A stretch of DNA of 64,000 nucleotides from Dyella choica (GTDB taxonomy: Bacteria; Pseudomonadota; Gammaproteobacteria; Xanthomonadales; Rhodanobacteraceae). Positions 1 to 7,452 of this stretch are shown piece after piece. Position 1 is the stretch's first letter. Each line of letters starts with the position of its first letter. The DNA is taken from positions 20,270 through 84,269 of the forward strand of contig NZ_RYYV01000019.1 of NCBI RefSeq assembly GCF_003977665.1, in the 5' to 3' direction. A program made the position numbers and the translations under genes. The notes under the pieces were generated by a model, which was not told the DNA's origin, did no database searches, and was given only the letters and a program-made list of their open reading frames with translations.

Positions 1-17
1 TAAATGAGGGGAGTGCC

Positions 18-380
18 ATGAAGGCCTCGCGGCTGAACAAGTTGATGGACCGGCTGGAACAAGCCGAAGCAATCCTGCTGAACGAGCTTCGCTCCATTCT
101 TCCTCGCGTAGCCGAATCAGGAGAGCCGTTGTTCTTTCATCCCGATTTCTTGCCGGACGCGAAGCCTCATTGGCTATCCAAGGAAGGTGATGCCCTGTTT
201 GGGCTGGCCAAGGAAACGGTCATGTTGCGCGAAGAGGCAGGCTTGCCCGTCTTAGGTGCGATAGGCCACCAATATCTCTCAGCATGCACGGAAGCTGCGA
301 ACGTGAATAATCCCCATCGTCGTGGGCCCAGGCAGCTGGCGATCTGGCTGCTTGGCGAGGTAGGGCAATGGGAGCCATGA
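18..380 (+). CDS. hypothetical protein, 120 aa
   Basis: I do not recognise this protein. A good ribosome-binding site (GAGGGGAG) lies just ahead of the ATG, and codon use is like that of clear genes nearby. The N-terminus (about residues 1-30) is charged and helical and there is no signal peptide or membrane segment, so a soluble cytoplasmic protein is likely. A TAA at the first bases of the window may be the stop of an upstream gene. The 200 bases after it, before the next gene, show nothing I can name. Confidence 0.55.
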   Translation: MKASRLNKLMDRLEQAEAILLNELRSILPRVAESGEPLFFHPDFLPDAKPHWLSKEGDALFGLAKETVMLREEAGLPVLGAIGHQYLSACTEAANVNNPHRRGPRQLAIWLLGEVGQWEP

Positions 381-581
381 AGGCAGTGCATCAGCCGTGG
401 ATTTTTCCAACGTCCAGTTGATCTGGGATGCGCACCCGTTTTCCATGTGCTGGATAAGCTCTCTTGAGCTTTCTCCGCTACGAAGTGGTCAGGTGGGCCT
501 GGATTGAAGTGGCTATTTTCCAAAGCCACTCATCGGCCTAATTTGCATCGTGAGCTTTTCCCATGACTTCGGGAGCGGCAT

Positions 582-1184
582 ATGGCGCTGGTCAACAGGC
601 TTTGGGCTGGTTACTTGCTAGGCAGTTTGATGTTCGCGGCGTGCACCGGAATGGCATGGATGCAGTCGGCTTCCAACGCAGGTACGACTGTTGCTGCTGA
701 ACGCGACGGTCAACATGACTTCGATTTCGAATTCGGCCGCTGGAAAACCCATTTATCGCGGCTCAATCGCCCTCTCGCCGGTTCCAAGGATTGGACCGAA
801 TACGACGGCATCAGCGTGGTCCACAAGGTATGGGATGGTCAAGCCAATCTGCTTGAGCTGGATATGAAGAACGCAGCCAGCCATGCGCGGGTCGCTTCGT
901 TCCGCTTGTACAACCCGGTCACTCGCCAGTGGGGCCTGTATTTCGTCAATAGCCGCAGCGGCACCATCGGTGTGCCTACCGTTGGCGGTTTCAGCAACGG
1001 TCGAGGCGTTTTCTACGACAAGGAAACCCTGGATGGCAAACCCATCCTGGTGCGTTTCGTGATTACGCCGCGTAGTTCGGACGCTATCCATTTCGAGCAG
1101 GCGTTTTCCGCGGACGACGGCAAGACGTGGGAGACGAACTGGATTGCCGATGACACCCGGATCAGGGATCGTCCGGACCGCTAA
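582..1184 (+). CDS. exported protein of unknown function (DUF1579-like)
   Basis: A 200-residue protein with an N-terminal hydrophobic segment (about residues 7-25) containing LMFAAC, which could be a signal peptide or a weak lipobox. The mature part begins DFDFEFGRWK and is beta-rich with repeated short hydrophobic strands, resembling lipocalin-like DUF1579 proteins; that family link is an inference from the opening motif. The start is supported by GGGAGCGG upstream of the ATG. A REP doublet follows the stop codon after 4 bases. No catalytic residues can be pointed to. Confidence 0.6.
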   Translation: MALVNRLWAGYLLGSLMFAACTGMAWMQSASNAGTTVAAERDGQHDFDFEFGRWKTHLSRLNRPLAGSKDWTEYDGISVVHKVWDGQANLLELDMKNAASHARVASFRLYNPVTRQWGLYFVNSRSGTIGVPTVGGFSNGRGVFYDKETLDGKPILVRFVITPRSSDAIHFEQAFSADDGKTWETNWIADDTRIRDRPDR

Positions 1185-1188
1185 TCGC

Positions 1189-1252
1189 GTAGGCTGGGAT
1201 GAAATCCCAGCATCGGAAGCCGCAAAGGCGCTGGGATTTCATCCCAGCCTAC
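1189..1252. repeat. REP doublet (BIME-like) 1
   Basis: Two inverted copies of a palindromic unit. The left unit starts GTAGGCTGGGATG and folds back on ATCCCAGC; the right unit is its mirror and ends ATCCCAGCCTAC, with about 18 bases between. The same structure recurs through the window. Confidence 0.9.
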
Positions 1253-1396
1253 CTCTATGAGGGTACGCGCCAGCCCTAACATGGGTTACAGTCGGGCCGT
1301 GCCCGACGATTGAGGTTGCTCTCGTGCCCGGGCAAGCAGAAGGCAGCAAACGGGGTGGTCCGGATCGGCTTGATGGGTTGATCAAGGAGAGGGCGC

Positions 1397-1906
1397 ATGA
1401 CCAAAGTTTGGGTGAGCTTCGCTGCCGCAACGCTGGGGCTGGCCGGCAGCCTGGGTACCTGGGCCGCCGAACCGGTTCCGAATGGCGCCGCGGCCACGGT
1501 TACGCAGGTTTATCGCGACTACGCCTGGCAGGCGGTTATCGATGAGCCGGCCAATGCGGGTGTTGACCTGTTCGATCAGCCCGCACCGGTTTTGGGTCGC
1601 TATTTCGATCCGCACCTGGTTGAACTCATTGCGCGCGACCATCAATGTAGAGAGCGCACGCATGAAGTCTGCCGGCTCGACTTTGCGCCCATCTGGGATT
1701 CGCAGGACCCTGCAGCGTCAGAGATGAAAATCCGTACTACCTCCGTTCCATCGAAGGTATCGGTCGATTTTGCGTATCCGGATAAAAGCACCCACGTGCA
1801 TATCCTCTACGTGCTGTCGCAAACCCCGGCAGGCTGGCGAATCACGGATATCCAAGGCCACGACTGGTCGTTGCGCAAGCTGCTAGAAGCCAAGCTTGAT
1901 CCTTGA
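1397..1906 (+). CDS. exported DUF3828-like protein
   Basis: A 169-residue protein with a clear signal peptide (about residues 1-23, cleavage near TWAAEP). The mature part starts with VTQVYRDYAWQAV and contains a late segment of the type W-R-I-T-D-I, as in small periplasmic DUF3828/NTF2-like proteins. AAGGAGAGGG precedes the ATG at a good distance. The next gene begins within about 40 bases, so the two are probably co-transcribed. Function unknown; the domain name is tentative. Confidence 0.6.
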   Translation: MTKVWVSFAAATLGLAGSLGTWAAEPVPNGAAATVTQVYRDYAWQAVIDEPANAGVDLFDQPAPVLGRYFDPHLVELIARDHQCRERTHEVCRLDFAPIWDSQDPAASEMKIRTTSVPSKVSVDFAYPDKSTHVHILYVLSQTPAGWRITDIQGHDWSLRKLLEAKLDP

Positions 1907-1944
1907 AACAGGAAGGCTGGCTAGCCTTCGCTATGGAGCTTTGT

Positions 1945-3465
1945 ATGAATTGGAGACGGATTCTCGTCTTTCTGCCGCTGATGCTGGCGGCGTTGTGGAT
2001 GCCCAAAATCATTGCGAGTTTCTGGGCGGGGCAATTCGGCATAAACGATGTCCTTGAATTCAGTATTTACCGTCCGCTCTACTGGCAAAGCTGGTTTGCC
2101 GAAGTCTTTCTGCTTTGGCTGGTCTATCTATGGTTTCTGAAGGGCATCCAGCAACGCTGGCTGCTGCACGTATTCGCCTTGATCGTCGGTACGGTCGTGC
2201 TGTTCATTGGATTGGCGCGAATCGCGAACGTGCCGCCATCGGATGGTTTCGCTCTTGATGCCTTGGGAATCGTCAGTGCCGGGCTCCTTGCCGAAGGGCT
2301 GATGACGTTCATTCGAACCCTCCGCAGCGGCAAGCAGACTCCTCAACCAGGTGACGGCTGGCGGCAGTGGCTCGTTTATTTCATCCAGGGGGCGCTCGGG
2401 GTATTGGCGGGTATTACTGGCATGGTCGTTCTGGGTGGCGCCTTTGCGCACACCGGTGCCGGGGTTCTCTTCGCAGGGTTGGGATTGTTTCTCATCGTTG
2501 CCTTGAGTGTCGCCATCCATGAGGGAGGGCACTTTGCCGGAGCGATGTTCACGGGCATGAAAGTACTGCACGTACGCGTATTGGCGCTGGAACTCCATCC
2601 CCAGCGGGGATGGTGGCTGGTGCGATGGGCGCCTGAGCGAGGTCGCGCCTACCAGGGAATGGTCTTTGCGGTGCCCGATCCCAGCCGTCCCATGCGGGGG
2701 CAGATCTTGCCGATGGTTGCCATGGGGCCCTTGGCGAATCTTCTAGCGGGAATTTTGTCGGTAGCGTTGGCATGGATGGACCTGTCGCCAACCCTCACCT
2801 CAGTTGCGGTTGCTTTTGCCATCGTCAATGCCGTGATGATGGTCGGCAATCTATTGCCGCGCACCGGACGCGTGACCAGCGACGGTGCAAAGCTTTTGCA
2901 GTGGTGGAAGCATGCGGACGACAAGCTGCCGCAGCTTGCTTACTACCGGCTGCTTGCCCATTCCGTGTTTGGCACGACGGCTGACGCATTGCCGGAAGAA
3001 GATATCCGATATTTGGAAAACCAGCCGATGCCGGTACCGCTGCTGGCGAGCTGGTATCGGCTCAAGGCCGCGCAAAATCGGGGTGAGTGGGGGCGCGCAC
3101 TCGAGGTGGGTGAGGCCTTCGAGCAGTCGGTCGCCGCCTGGGGGAAATCGCTGCCTGCGTTGGGTACCCTTTTCTCTCATATGCGAACGGAAACGGCCTT
3201 TTGCCGAGCCATGGTGACGGGAGATACAAGCGCGCTGCGTGAGAGTCTGCTGACTCGCGATGCCAAGCGCTTGTCCGCGTACCTATGGCCTCGCTGTTTG
3301 GCGCTGAAAGCCCATCAGCAAGGTTTGCATGAGGAAGCGAGGCGCTTGCTATCCGTATCCATGCGCGAAGCGAAACGATCGGTCGATCTGGCCTTGGCCA
3401 AGAGCGAAACCATGCTGGCCGACCATATCTTGCGAGAGCCTGTGCTGACACCTTTTGACGCGTGA
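1945..3465 (+). CDS. M50-family (site-2-protease-like) membrane metallopeptidase
   Basis: A multi-pass membrane protein of 506 residues with the zinc site HEGGH at residues 192-196 in a hydrophobic helix and a second conserved motif, NLLPRTGRVTSDG, whose Asp (about residue 313) would be the third zinc ligand. This is the arrangement of M50 intramembrane proteases. The C-terminal 170 residues are soluble and helical, possibly TPR-like. A TTG at 1903 and ATGs at 1933 and 1945 are in frame; GGAG six bases before 1945 favours the last. The substrate is unknown; the gene follows a periplasmic protein gene in a likely operon. Confidence 0.8.
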   Translation: MNWRRILVFLPLMLAALWMPKIIASFWAGQFGINDVLEFSIYRPLYWQSWFAEVFLLWLVYLWFLKGIQQRWLLHVFALIVGTVVLFIGLARIANVPPSDGFALDALGIVSAGLLAEGLMTFIRTLRSGKQTPQPGDGWRQWLVYFIQGALGVLAGITGMVVLGGAFAHTGAGVLFAGLGLFLIVALSVAIHEGGHFAGAMFTGMKVLHVRVLALELHPQRGWWLVRWAPERGRAYQGMVFAVPDPSRPMRGQILPMVAMGPLANLLAGILSVALAWMDLSPTLTSVAVAFAIVNAVMMVGNLLPRTGRVTSDGAKLLQWWKHADDKLPQLAYYRLLAHSVFGTTADALPEEDIRYLENQPMPVPLLASWYRLKAAQNRGEWGRALEVGEAFEQSVAAWGKSLPALGTLFSHMRTETAFCRAMVTGDTSALRESLLTRDAKRLSAYLWPRCLALKAHQQGLHEEARRLLSVSMREAKRSVDLALAKSETMLADHILREPVLTPFDA

Positions 3466-3652
3466 TCGAGAGATGAGGATACGCATGGGTGTAAACGGCC
3501 TGGATCACCCTTGCTGCGGTAGTCCAGGACGTCCTTCTTTATCTACCCCTCGCAGGGTTGCGCAAGCTGGCAAACAAAAAAGATCGCGAGGCTTGCAAGC
3601 GTGATGGCGTTGGTCACGACTGGCTGGCACCGGACGACGAGTCGACAGCTGC

Positions 3653-3739
3653 TTAGGCAAGCATTGCACTCAGCGTCGTCACGCAGATAACCAGGCAGGC
3701 GACGAACAGGCTGTTGAGCATCAGCGTTTCGAATTTCAT
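3653..3739 (-). CDS. 28-residue membrane micropeptide, copy 1
   Basis: An open frame of 28 codons on the minus strand beginning MKFETLMLNSLFVACLV and ending TTLSAMLA, with GAGGAGAACTGCC ahead of the ATG. Residues 6-28 form one hydrophobic segment. A near-identical peptide is encoded at 7102-7188, and the two share upstream promoter and palindrome spacing, which is why I accept so short a frame. It is preceded by a sigma-54 type promoter. No gene follows on the same strand before 3465, so it may be a stand-alone transcript. Function unknown. Confidence 0.75.
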   Translation of the reverse strand: MKFETLMLNSLFVACLVICVTTLSAMLA

Positions 3740-3783
3740 GGCAGTTCTCCTCGGGCAGGTTATCGGGTCTTCGAGTCAGGTTT

Positions 3784-3800
3784 TGCATAGCCCGTGCCAA
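3784..3800 (-). promoter_or_regulatory. sigma-54 (-24/-12) promoter of micropeptide 1
   Basis: Read on the minus strand: TTGGCACGGGCTATGCA. GG and GC are exactly 10 bases apart, and the match to the RpoN consensus TGGCACG-N4-TTGCA has one mismatch. The start of transcription would fall about 35 bases before the micropeptide ATG. The element at 7234-7250 is nearly identical. Confidence 0.75.
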
Positions 3801-3866
3801 GTCGTTTAATCGCTGAAAAGCCTTGTTTTGAAGCCATTGTTGCTATGGCGATAACTGCGCGAAAGT

Positions 3867-3897
3867 GTCCGCGGACGCGGGTCTTCACTGTCCGGAC
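3867..3897. promoter_or_regulatory. paired palindromes, likely enhancer sites for a sigma-54 activator
   Basis: GTCCGCGGAC (3867-3876) and GTCCGGAC (3890-3897, inside the perfect 14-base palindrome ACTGTCCGGACAGT) have start points 23 bases apart, about two helical turns. They lie about 70-100 bases upstream of the -24 element, a usual place for bacterial enhancer-binding proteins. The same two palindromes with the same spacing occur at 7318-7348. Confidence 0.65.
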
Positions 3898-3909
3898 AGT
3901 TTGTGGACG

Positions 3910-5004
3910 CTACAAAGCAGTCGGTTGCGAGCCAGCCAACGCGCTTTTGTAAGTGAGCAATTCATCATGTAGATGAGGGCCAAAGGGCGTCGCTGCTCCC
4001 AGCCGCAATGCGGCAGCGACAAAAGCCCACAGCGCTTCGGGCGGTGGCGCGTTTTCGGGCGGCGAGCCGTCGGGGCGTTGGCGTCCGGCGGCTCCGGTCC
4101 TGATGTATTTGCCGATGATGGTGGCCGTACCGCCCTTGGCGTGATCGGCTCCCGGCAGAGTGCGGCTGAATTCGCCGGTCAACAACGTGACCACGTTGCG
4201 TCCCGGCAAGGCCATGACACGACTAAGGAAGGCGGTCAGCGCAGGCGTGATCGGCGCCATGATCTGGCGTGCGACATCGCCAGAGTCATCGAGGTGCGTG
4301 TCGAATTGGCGATCCTGTCTTCCGGTGAAAGCCGGTTGCGCAAAAACGACATTGGCACCTTCCTGCACCAGCGCCTCGACCGCAGCGAAGGTTGAGCGTT
4401 GATTGTCGATGGCCGCATGGGTGCCGAATGCCGAATATGCCTCGCGGATATCATTGAACTGGGCCACCGAGAGCGAACGGCGTGCATCGTCCAGTTTCAC
4501 GATGCGCTCGAAACTCACTCCCTGTTCGGAATTCGGCTGAGTGGAAACACCTACCGGCAATCCAAGATTGTTGACGATCGCACAACGAACGGCGCTGGGA
4601 GGCATCGCTGCGGCCATCCGCAATAGCTGACTGCGCGAGCCTGATTGCAATACGGCGGCACGCGAATCATTGTGCGTATAGAGCCCATGCCTGAAATGCA
4701 CCGACGCCATGTGCGCCAGCGCTTCGGCGGGCAAGGCGCCCAGCGAACCCGCGTCCACGTAGAGTCCATTGCCCAACGCGCGGATATTGTCGGCCGTCAC
4801 GCCGAATGCTCCGTTGGCGAGGAATGCATCCGCGCTGTTGAACAGGCCGGCGGGTCCGCCGTTCAACCAGAACACCACCAGGGTTGGGCGCTCGCCGGCG
4901 CGATGGGGCTTCGCCGACAGATCGAAGTCGCCCAATGTCAGTGCGCCGGCCAGGGCGATGCCCGCTTTCAGCAGGTCTCGGCGTGTCATCGAATGAGCGG
5001 TCAT
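3910..5004 (-). CDS. Tat-exported DUF1501 protein
   Basis: A 364-residue protein with a twin-arginine signal (TRRDLLKAGIALAGALTLG, residues 7-25). The mature part has the TLVVFWLNGGPAG opening, a central THND segment and a late LTGEFSR motif followed by DHAKGG, all typical of DUF1501, a family related to alkaline-phosphatase/sulfatase folds. Its biochemical role is not established. It is divergently arranged with the AraC regulator at 5084, 79 bases away, which could control it. On the same strand, the micropeptide lies 170 bases downstream behind its own promoter. Confidence 0.8.
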   Translation of the reverse strand: MTAHSMTRRDLLKAGIALAGALTLGDFDLSAKPHRAGERPTLVVFWLNGGPAGLFNSADAFLANGAFGVTADNIRALGNGLYVDAGSLGALPAEALAHMASVHFRHGLYTHNDSRAAVLQSGSRSQLLRMAAAMPPSAVRCAIVNNLGLPVGVSTQPNSEQGVSFERIVKLDDARRSLSVAQFNDIREAYSAFGTHAAIDNQRSTFAAVEALVQEGANVVFAQPAFTGRQDRQFDTHLDDSGDVARQIMAPITPALTAFLSRVMALPGRNVVTLLTGEFSRTLPGADHAKGGTATIIGKYIRTGAAGRQRPDGSPPENAPPPEALWAFVAAALRLGAATPFGPHLHDELLTYKSALAGSQPTAL

Positions 5005-5083
5005 GGGATGCCTCTGCTTATTGCCTGCGTCGCTAGGTAAGGCTTAGCCTAGGCCCGTCCGTTTTTCGAAAGGTGGTCATCCT

Positions 5084-5866
5084 GTGTCGCGTTTCGGACA
5101 AGCCTGTTCGCTCGGCCGGGCCTGGCCGATTACGGCGCTGGCCAAGGACTATCCGCAGGGCTGGCACGTGGCGAAGCACCGGCATCGCCGCGGGCAGCTC
5201 ATTTACGCCAAGTCGGGCGTGATGCACGTGACCACGCGCGAAGGCATCTGGATCGTGCCGCCACAACGCGCGCTTTGGATACCGCTTGGCATGCAGCACG
5301 AAATTCACATGGAAGGACGGGTGGCCGTGCGCATGCTGTATATGGATCGTGCGACGAGCGACTCGTTCGGTACGCATTGCAGGGTGTTGGCGGTATCGGC
5401 GTTGCTGCGCGAGCTGATTCTGGCGGCGGTACAGGCGCATGGGCAGAGACAGCGCCAACGCATGGGCGTATTGACGCCGCTGCTTTTGCACGAATTGCAA
5501 ACCGCGGACGAAATGAGCTTCCATATTCCGGTGCCTTCCGACCCGCGTCTGAAAAACGTATGCCAGCGACTGCTTGGCGGTACGGCACGCGCCGAGACTT
5601 TGGAGCAATTGGCCGCGCGTGCCGGTGCAAGCAGTCGCACACTGGCGCGGCTGTTCGAGCGCGAATTGCAGATGTCGTTCGTACGATGGCGCCAATACGT
5701 CCGCCTGGCCAGGGCACTGAGCCAGATGAGCCTGGGGCATTCGATCAAGGCTGTCGCGCGTGACGCTGGCTACGCGAACTGCAGTGCCTTCAGCAGCATG
5801 TTCCACCGCGTGCTGGGCATCACGCCCAGCGACTATATGAGGCTTGCTGTGGAGTCCCAGGCGTAG
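5084..5866 (+). CDS. AraC-family transcriptional regulator with cupin sensor
   Basis: 260 residues. The N-terminal half is a cupin-like sensor (HVAKHRHRRGQLIYAKSG, then the IVPPQRALWIP turn); the C-terminal 100 residues contain two helix-turn-helix motifs, with ASSRTLARLFERE and a final NCSAFSSMFHRVLGITPSDYMR. The start is GTG with AAGGTGG upstream. It diverges from the DUF1501 gene and may regulate it. The stop codon TAG comes from the GCGTAG edge of a REP doublet, so the C-terminus ends in Gln-Ala at the repeat. Confidence 0.88.
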   Translation: MSRFGQACSLGRAWPITALAKDYPQGWHVAKHRHRRGQLIYAKSGVMHVTTREGIWIVPPQRALWIPLGMQHEIHMEGRVAVRMLYMDRATSDSFGTHCRVLAVSALLRELILAAVQAHGQRQRQRMGVLTPLLLHELQTADEMSFHIPVPSDPRLKNVCQRLLGGTARAETLEQLAARAGASSRTLARLFERELQMSFVRWRQYVRLARALSQMSLGHSIKAVARDAGYANCSAFSSMFHRVLGITPSDYMRLAVESQA

Positions 5867-5930
5867 GCTGGGATGACAATCCCAGCATTCGGCTAGCGCA
5901 TGGAGAGCTGGGATTTTCATCCCAGCCTAC
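5863..5930. repeat. REP doublet 2 (contains stop of the AraC gene)
   Basis: Same inverted pair as at 1189. Its first bases, GTAG, supply the TAG stop codon of the upstream AraC-family gene. Confidence 0.9.
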
Positions 5931-5947
5931 GTGCCGGACGGGCGTAT

Positions 5948-7090
5948 CTAAGGTGACAGCTGCAGATGTTGATGGATCGATTCGGCCATGTTTTTCAGGG
6001 CGCTTTCGGTCCCTTCACAGGCGTCGTTGGCGAGCAGGACCATGCCTTGGTGCTGCCCCGGATACAGCACCACCTGACTGGACATGCCGAAGCTGCCGCC
6101 GCCGTGCCAGAGCATGCGCTGATCGTTGTCGAGTCCTAGGTTCCACGCCATAGCCTCGCCGTTGTCCGCGCTGCCGACCAGAGGATCGTGCGAAACGCTG
6201 ATCGCCGGATCGCGGCTGTCCAGCTGCAGGCGCAGGTATTTCGCCATGTCTTGCGGCGTGGCGTAGAGACCCCAGGCCGCGCCGGCGCTTTGCGGGCGGT
6301 AAGGCACGCTTCGGCGATCGCGGTCGTAGCCGGAAACAAGGCGTGTGCGGTCAGCGGCGGCAATCGTAAATCCGGTCGAGGTCATGCCCTGCGGCTGGGT
6401 AATGCGTTCACGGACCAGTGTTTCGAAAGGTTTGCCGTAGATCTGTTCCAGGCCAAGTCCGACGACCAGAAAGCCCGCGTTCGAATAGGCTTCGTTGGTG
6501 CCCGGCTCGCTGCGAAGTTTCACCTCGTGCAGCGCCGACAGGAATCGATCACGGCCAAATCCCTGGAACAAGGCGAGCATGTGAATGGGGCGGGTGGCGT
6601 AGTTGTTTTCCGCGAACAGGGCGTCCGTGTCCGGAATGTCACGTGGCATACCTGAGCGGTGCGTCAGCAGAGTCCGCAAAGTCATGGGCTTGCCCTGCCA
6701 GGAGAGGTTGGTGTAGCGGCCCGGCAGATAGGTTTGGAAATCGCGGTCCGGTTCCATGCGGCCTTCGGCGACTGCTTGCGCCGCCAGTGTCGCGGTGAAC
6801 GTCTTGGTCACGGAGGCGAGTTCGTAGATGTTCTGGCGGGTGGGCAATTGCGGCTTGCTACGCGAGATTGAACCGTAGTTGTAGAAGTAGCTGCTGCTTC
6901 CCTCGCGCACCACGACAGAAAGTCCCACGTGGCAGCTATTGCGGAATAAGTCACGGGCGGCCTGGTCGACCGCCCGATCCAGGGCTGAGCGAACCGGATT
7001 GTCGCTGAGTACAGGGCTTGCCATCGTTGACGATTGAGTGGTCGTGCAAGCCAGCATTAGCGCGCAACTGATCCAGGTGATCTTCCGCAT
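5948..7090 (-). CDS. serine hydrolase, class C beta-lactamase/penicillin-binding family, lipoprotein
   Basis: 380 residues. It begins MRKITWISCALMLACTTTQSS, a signal with lipobox LMLAC, so an outer-membrane or periplasmic lipoprotein is likely. The active-site set of the family is present: SVTK (S-x-x-K), YSN (Y-x-N) and HGGG in place of the KTG triad. Members include class C beta-lactamases, D-aminopeptidases and esterases; the substrate cannot be told from sequence. The longer open frame upstream of 7090 is not used, because a 28-residue membrane peptide gene fills it and ends only 11 bases before this ATG. No strong ribosome-binding site of its own is visible, suggesting coupled translation from the sigma-54 promoter at 7234. 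Confidence 0.85.
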   Translation of the reverse strand: MRKITWISCALMLACTTTQSSTMASPVLSDNPVRSALDRAVDQAARDLFRNSCHVGLSVVVREGSSSYFYNYGSISRSKPQLPTRQNIYELASVTKTFTATLAAQAVAEGRMEPDRDFQTYLPGRYTNLSWQGKPMTLRTLLTHRSGMPRDIPDTDALFAENNYATRPIHMLALFQGFGRDRFLSALHEVKLRSEPGTNEAYSNAGFLVVGLGLEQIYGKPFETLVRERITQPQGMTSTGFTIAAADRTRLVSGYDRDRRSVPYRPQSAGAAWGLYATPQDMAKYLRLQLDSRDPAISVSHDPLVGSADNGEAMAWNLGLDNDQRMLWHGGGSFGMSSQVVLYPGQHQGMVLLANDACEGTESALKNMAESIHQHLQLSP

Positions 7091-7101
7091 GGCTAGCTTG
7101 C

Positions 7102-7188
7102 TCACACCAGCATGGCGCCAAGGGTGGAGGCGCACAGCACCAGGCAGGCGGCAAACAGGCTGCTGAGCATCAGAGTTTCGAATTTCAT
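7102..7188 (-). CDS. 28-residue membrane micropeptide, copy 2
   Basis: Begins MKFETLMLSSLFAACLVL and ends STLGAMLV, with AAGGAGAACCACC before the ATG. It matches the peptide at 3653-3739 at about 20 of 28 positions, with conservative changes elsewhere, while many codons differ, which points to selection on the protein. One membrane segment covers residues 6-28. It is the first gene of an operon with the serine hydrolase, whose ATG follows its TGA by 11 bases. Confidence 0.78.
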   Translation of the reverse strand: MKFETLMLSSLFAACLVLCASTLGAMLV

Positions 7189-7233
7189 GGTGGTTCTCCT
7201 TGCGTGGGTGAATGGGGCTCTTGAGTGATAGAT

Positions 7234-7250
7234 GGCAAAGCCCGTGCCAA
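7234..7250 (-). promoter_or_regulatory. sigma-54 (-24/-12) promoter of micropeptide 2 and serine hydrolase
   Basis: Minus-strand sequence TTGGCACGGGCTTTGCC, a nearly perfect RpoN promoter with GG-N10-GC spacing. Predicted start of transcription is about 35 bases before the ATG at 7188, the same distance as in copy 1. Confidence 0.8.
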
Positions 7251-7317
7251 CCTCTCAATGCCCTGGAAAGCCGCATTCCCAAGCCATTTGCCGCACTTTC
7301 GCCGGAACCACGGCGCT

Positions 7318-7348
7318 GTCCGCGGACGGTCGTCCGCGTTGTCCGGAC
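7318..7348. promoter_or_regulatory. paired palindromes, likely enhancer sites
   Basis: GTCCGCGGAC (7318-7327) and GTCCGGAC (7341-7348), spaced as at 3867-3897. A further arm, GTCCGCG, at 7332-7338 makes an extra inverted repeat. The sites lie between the hydrolase operon and the divergent acyltransferase gene, so they might influence both. Confidence 0.65.
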
Positions 7349-7452
7349 GACGCACGGACGCCCGGCTACGCAACAGGGAGGATCTTCACTCCGGTCAGCG
7401 ATCCGGTCCGCCTCCCGGTAACCAAACCTGCCCGGATGAGCACTTACTTCAG

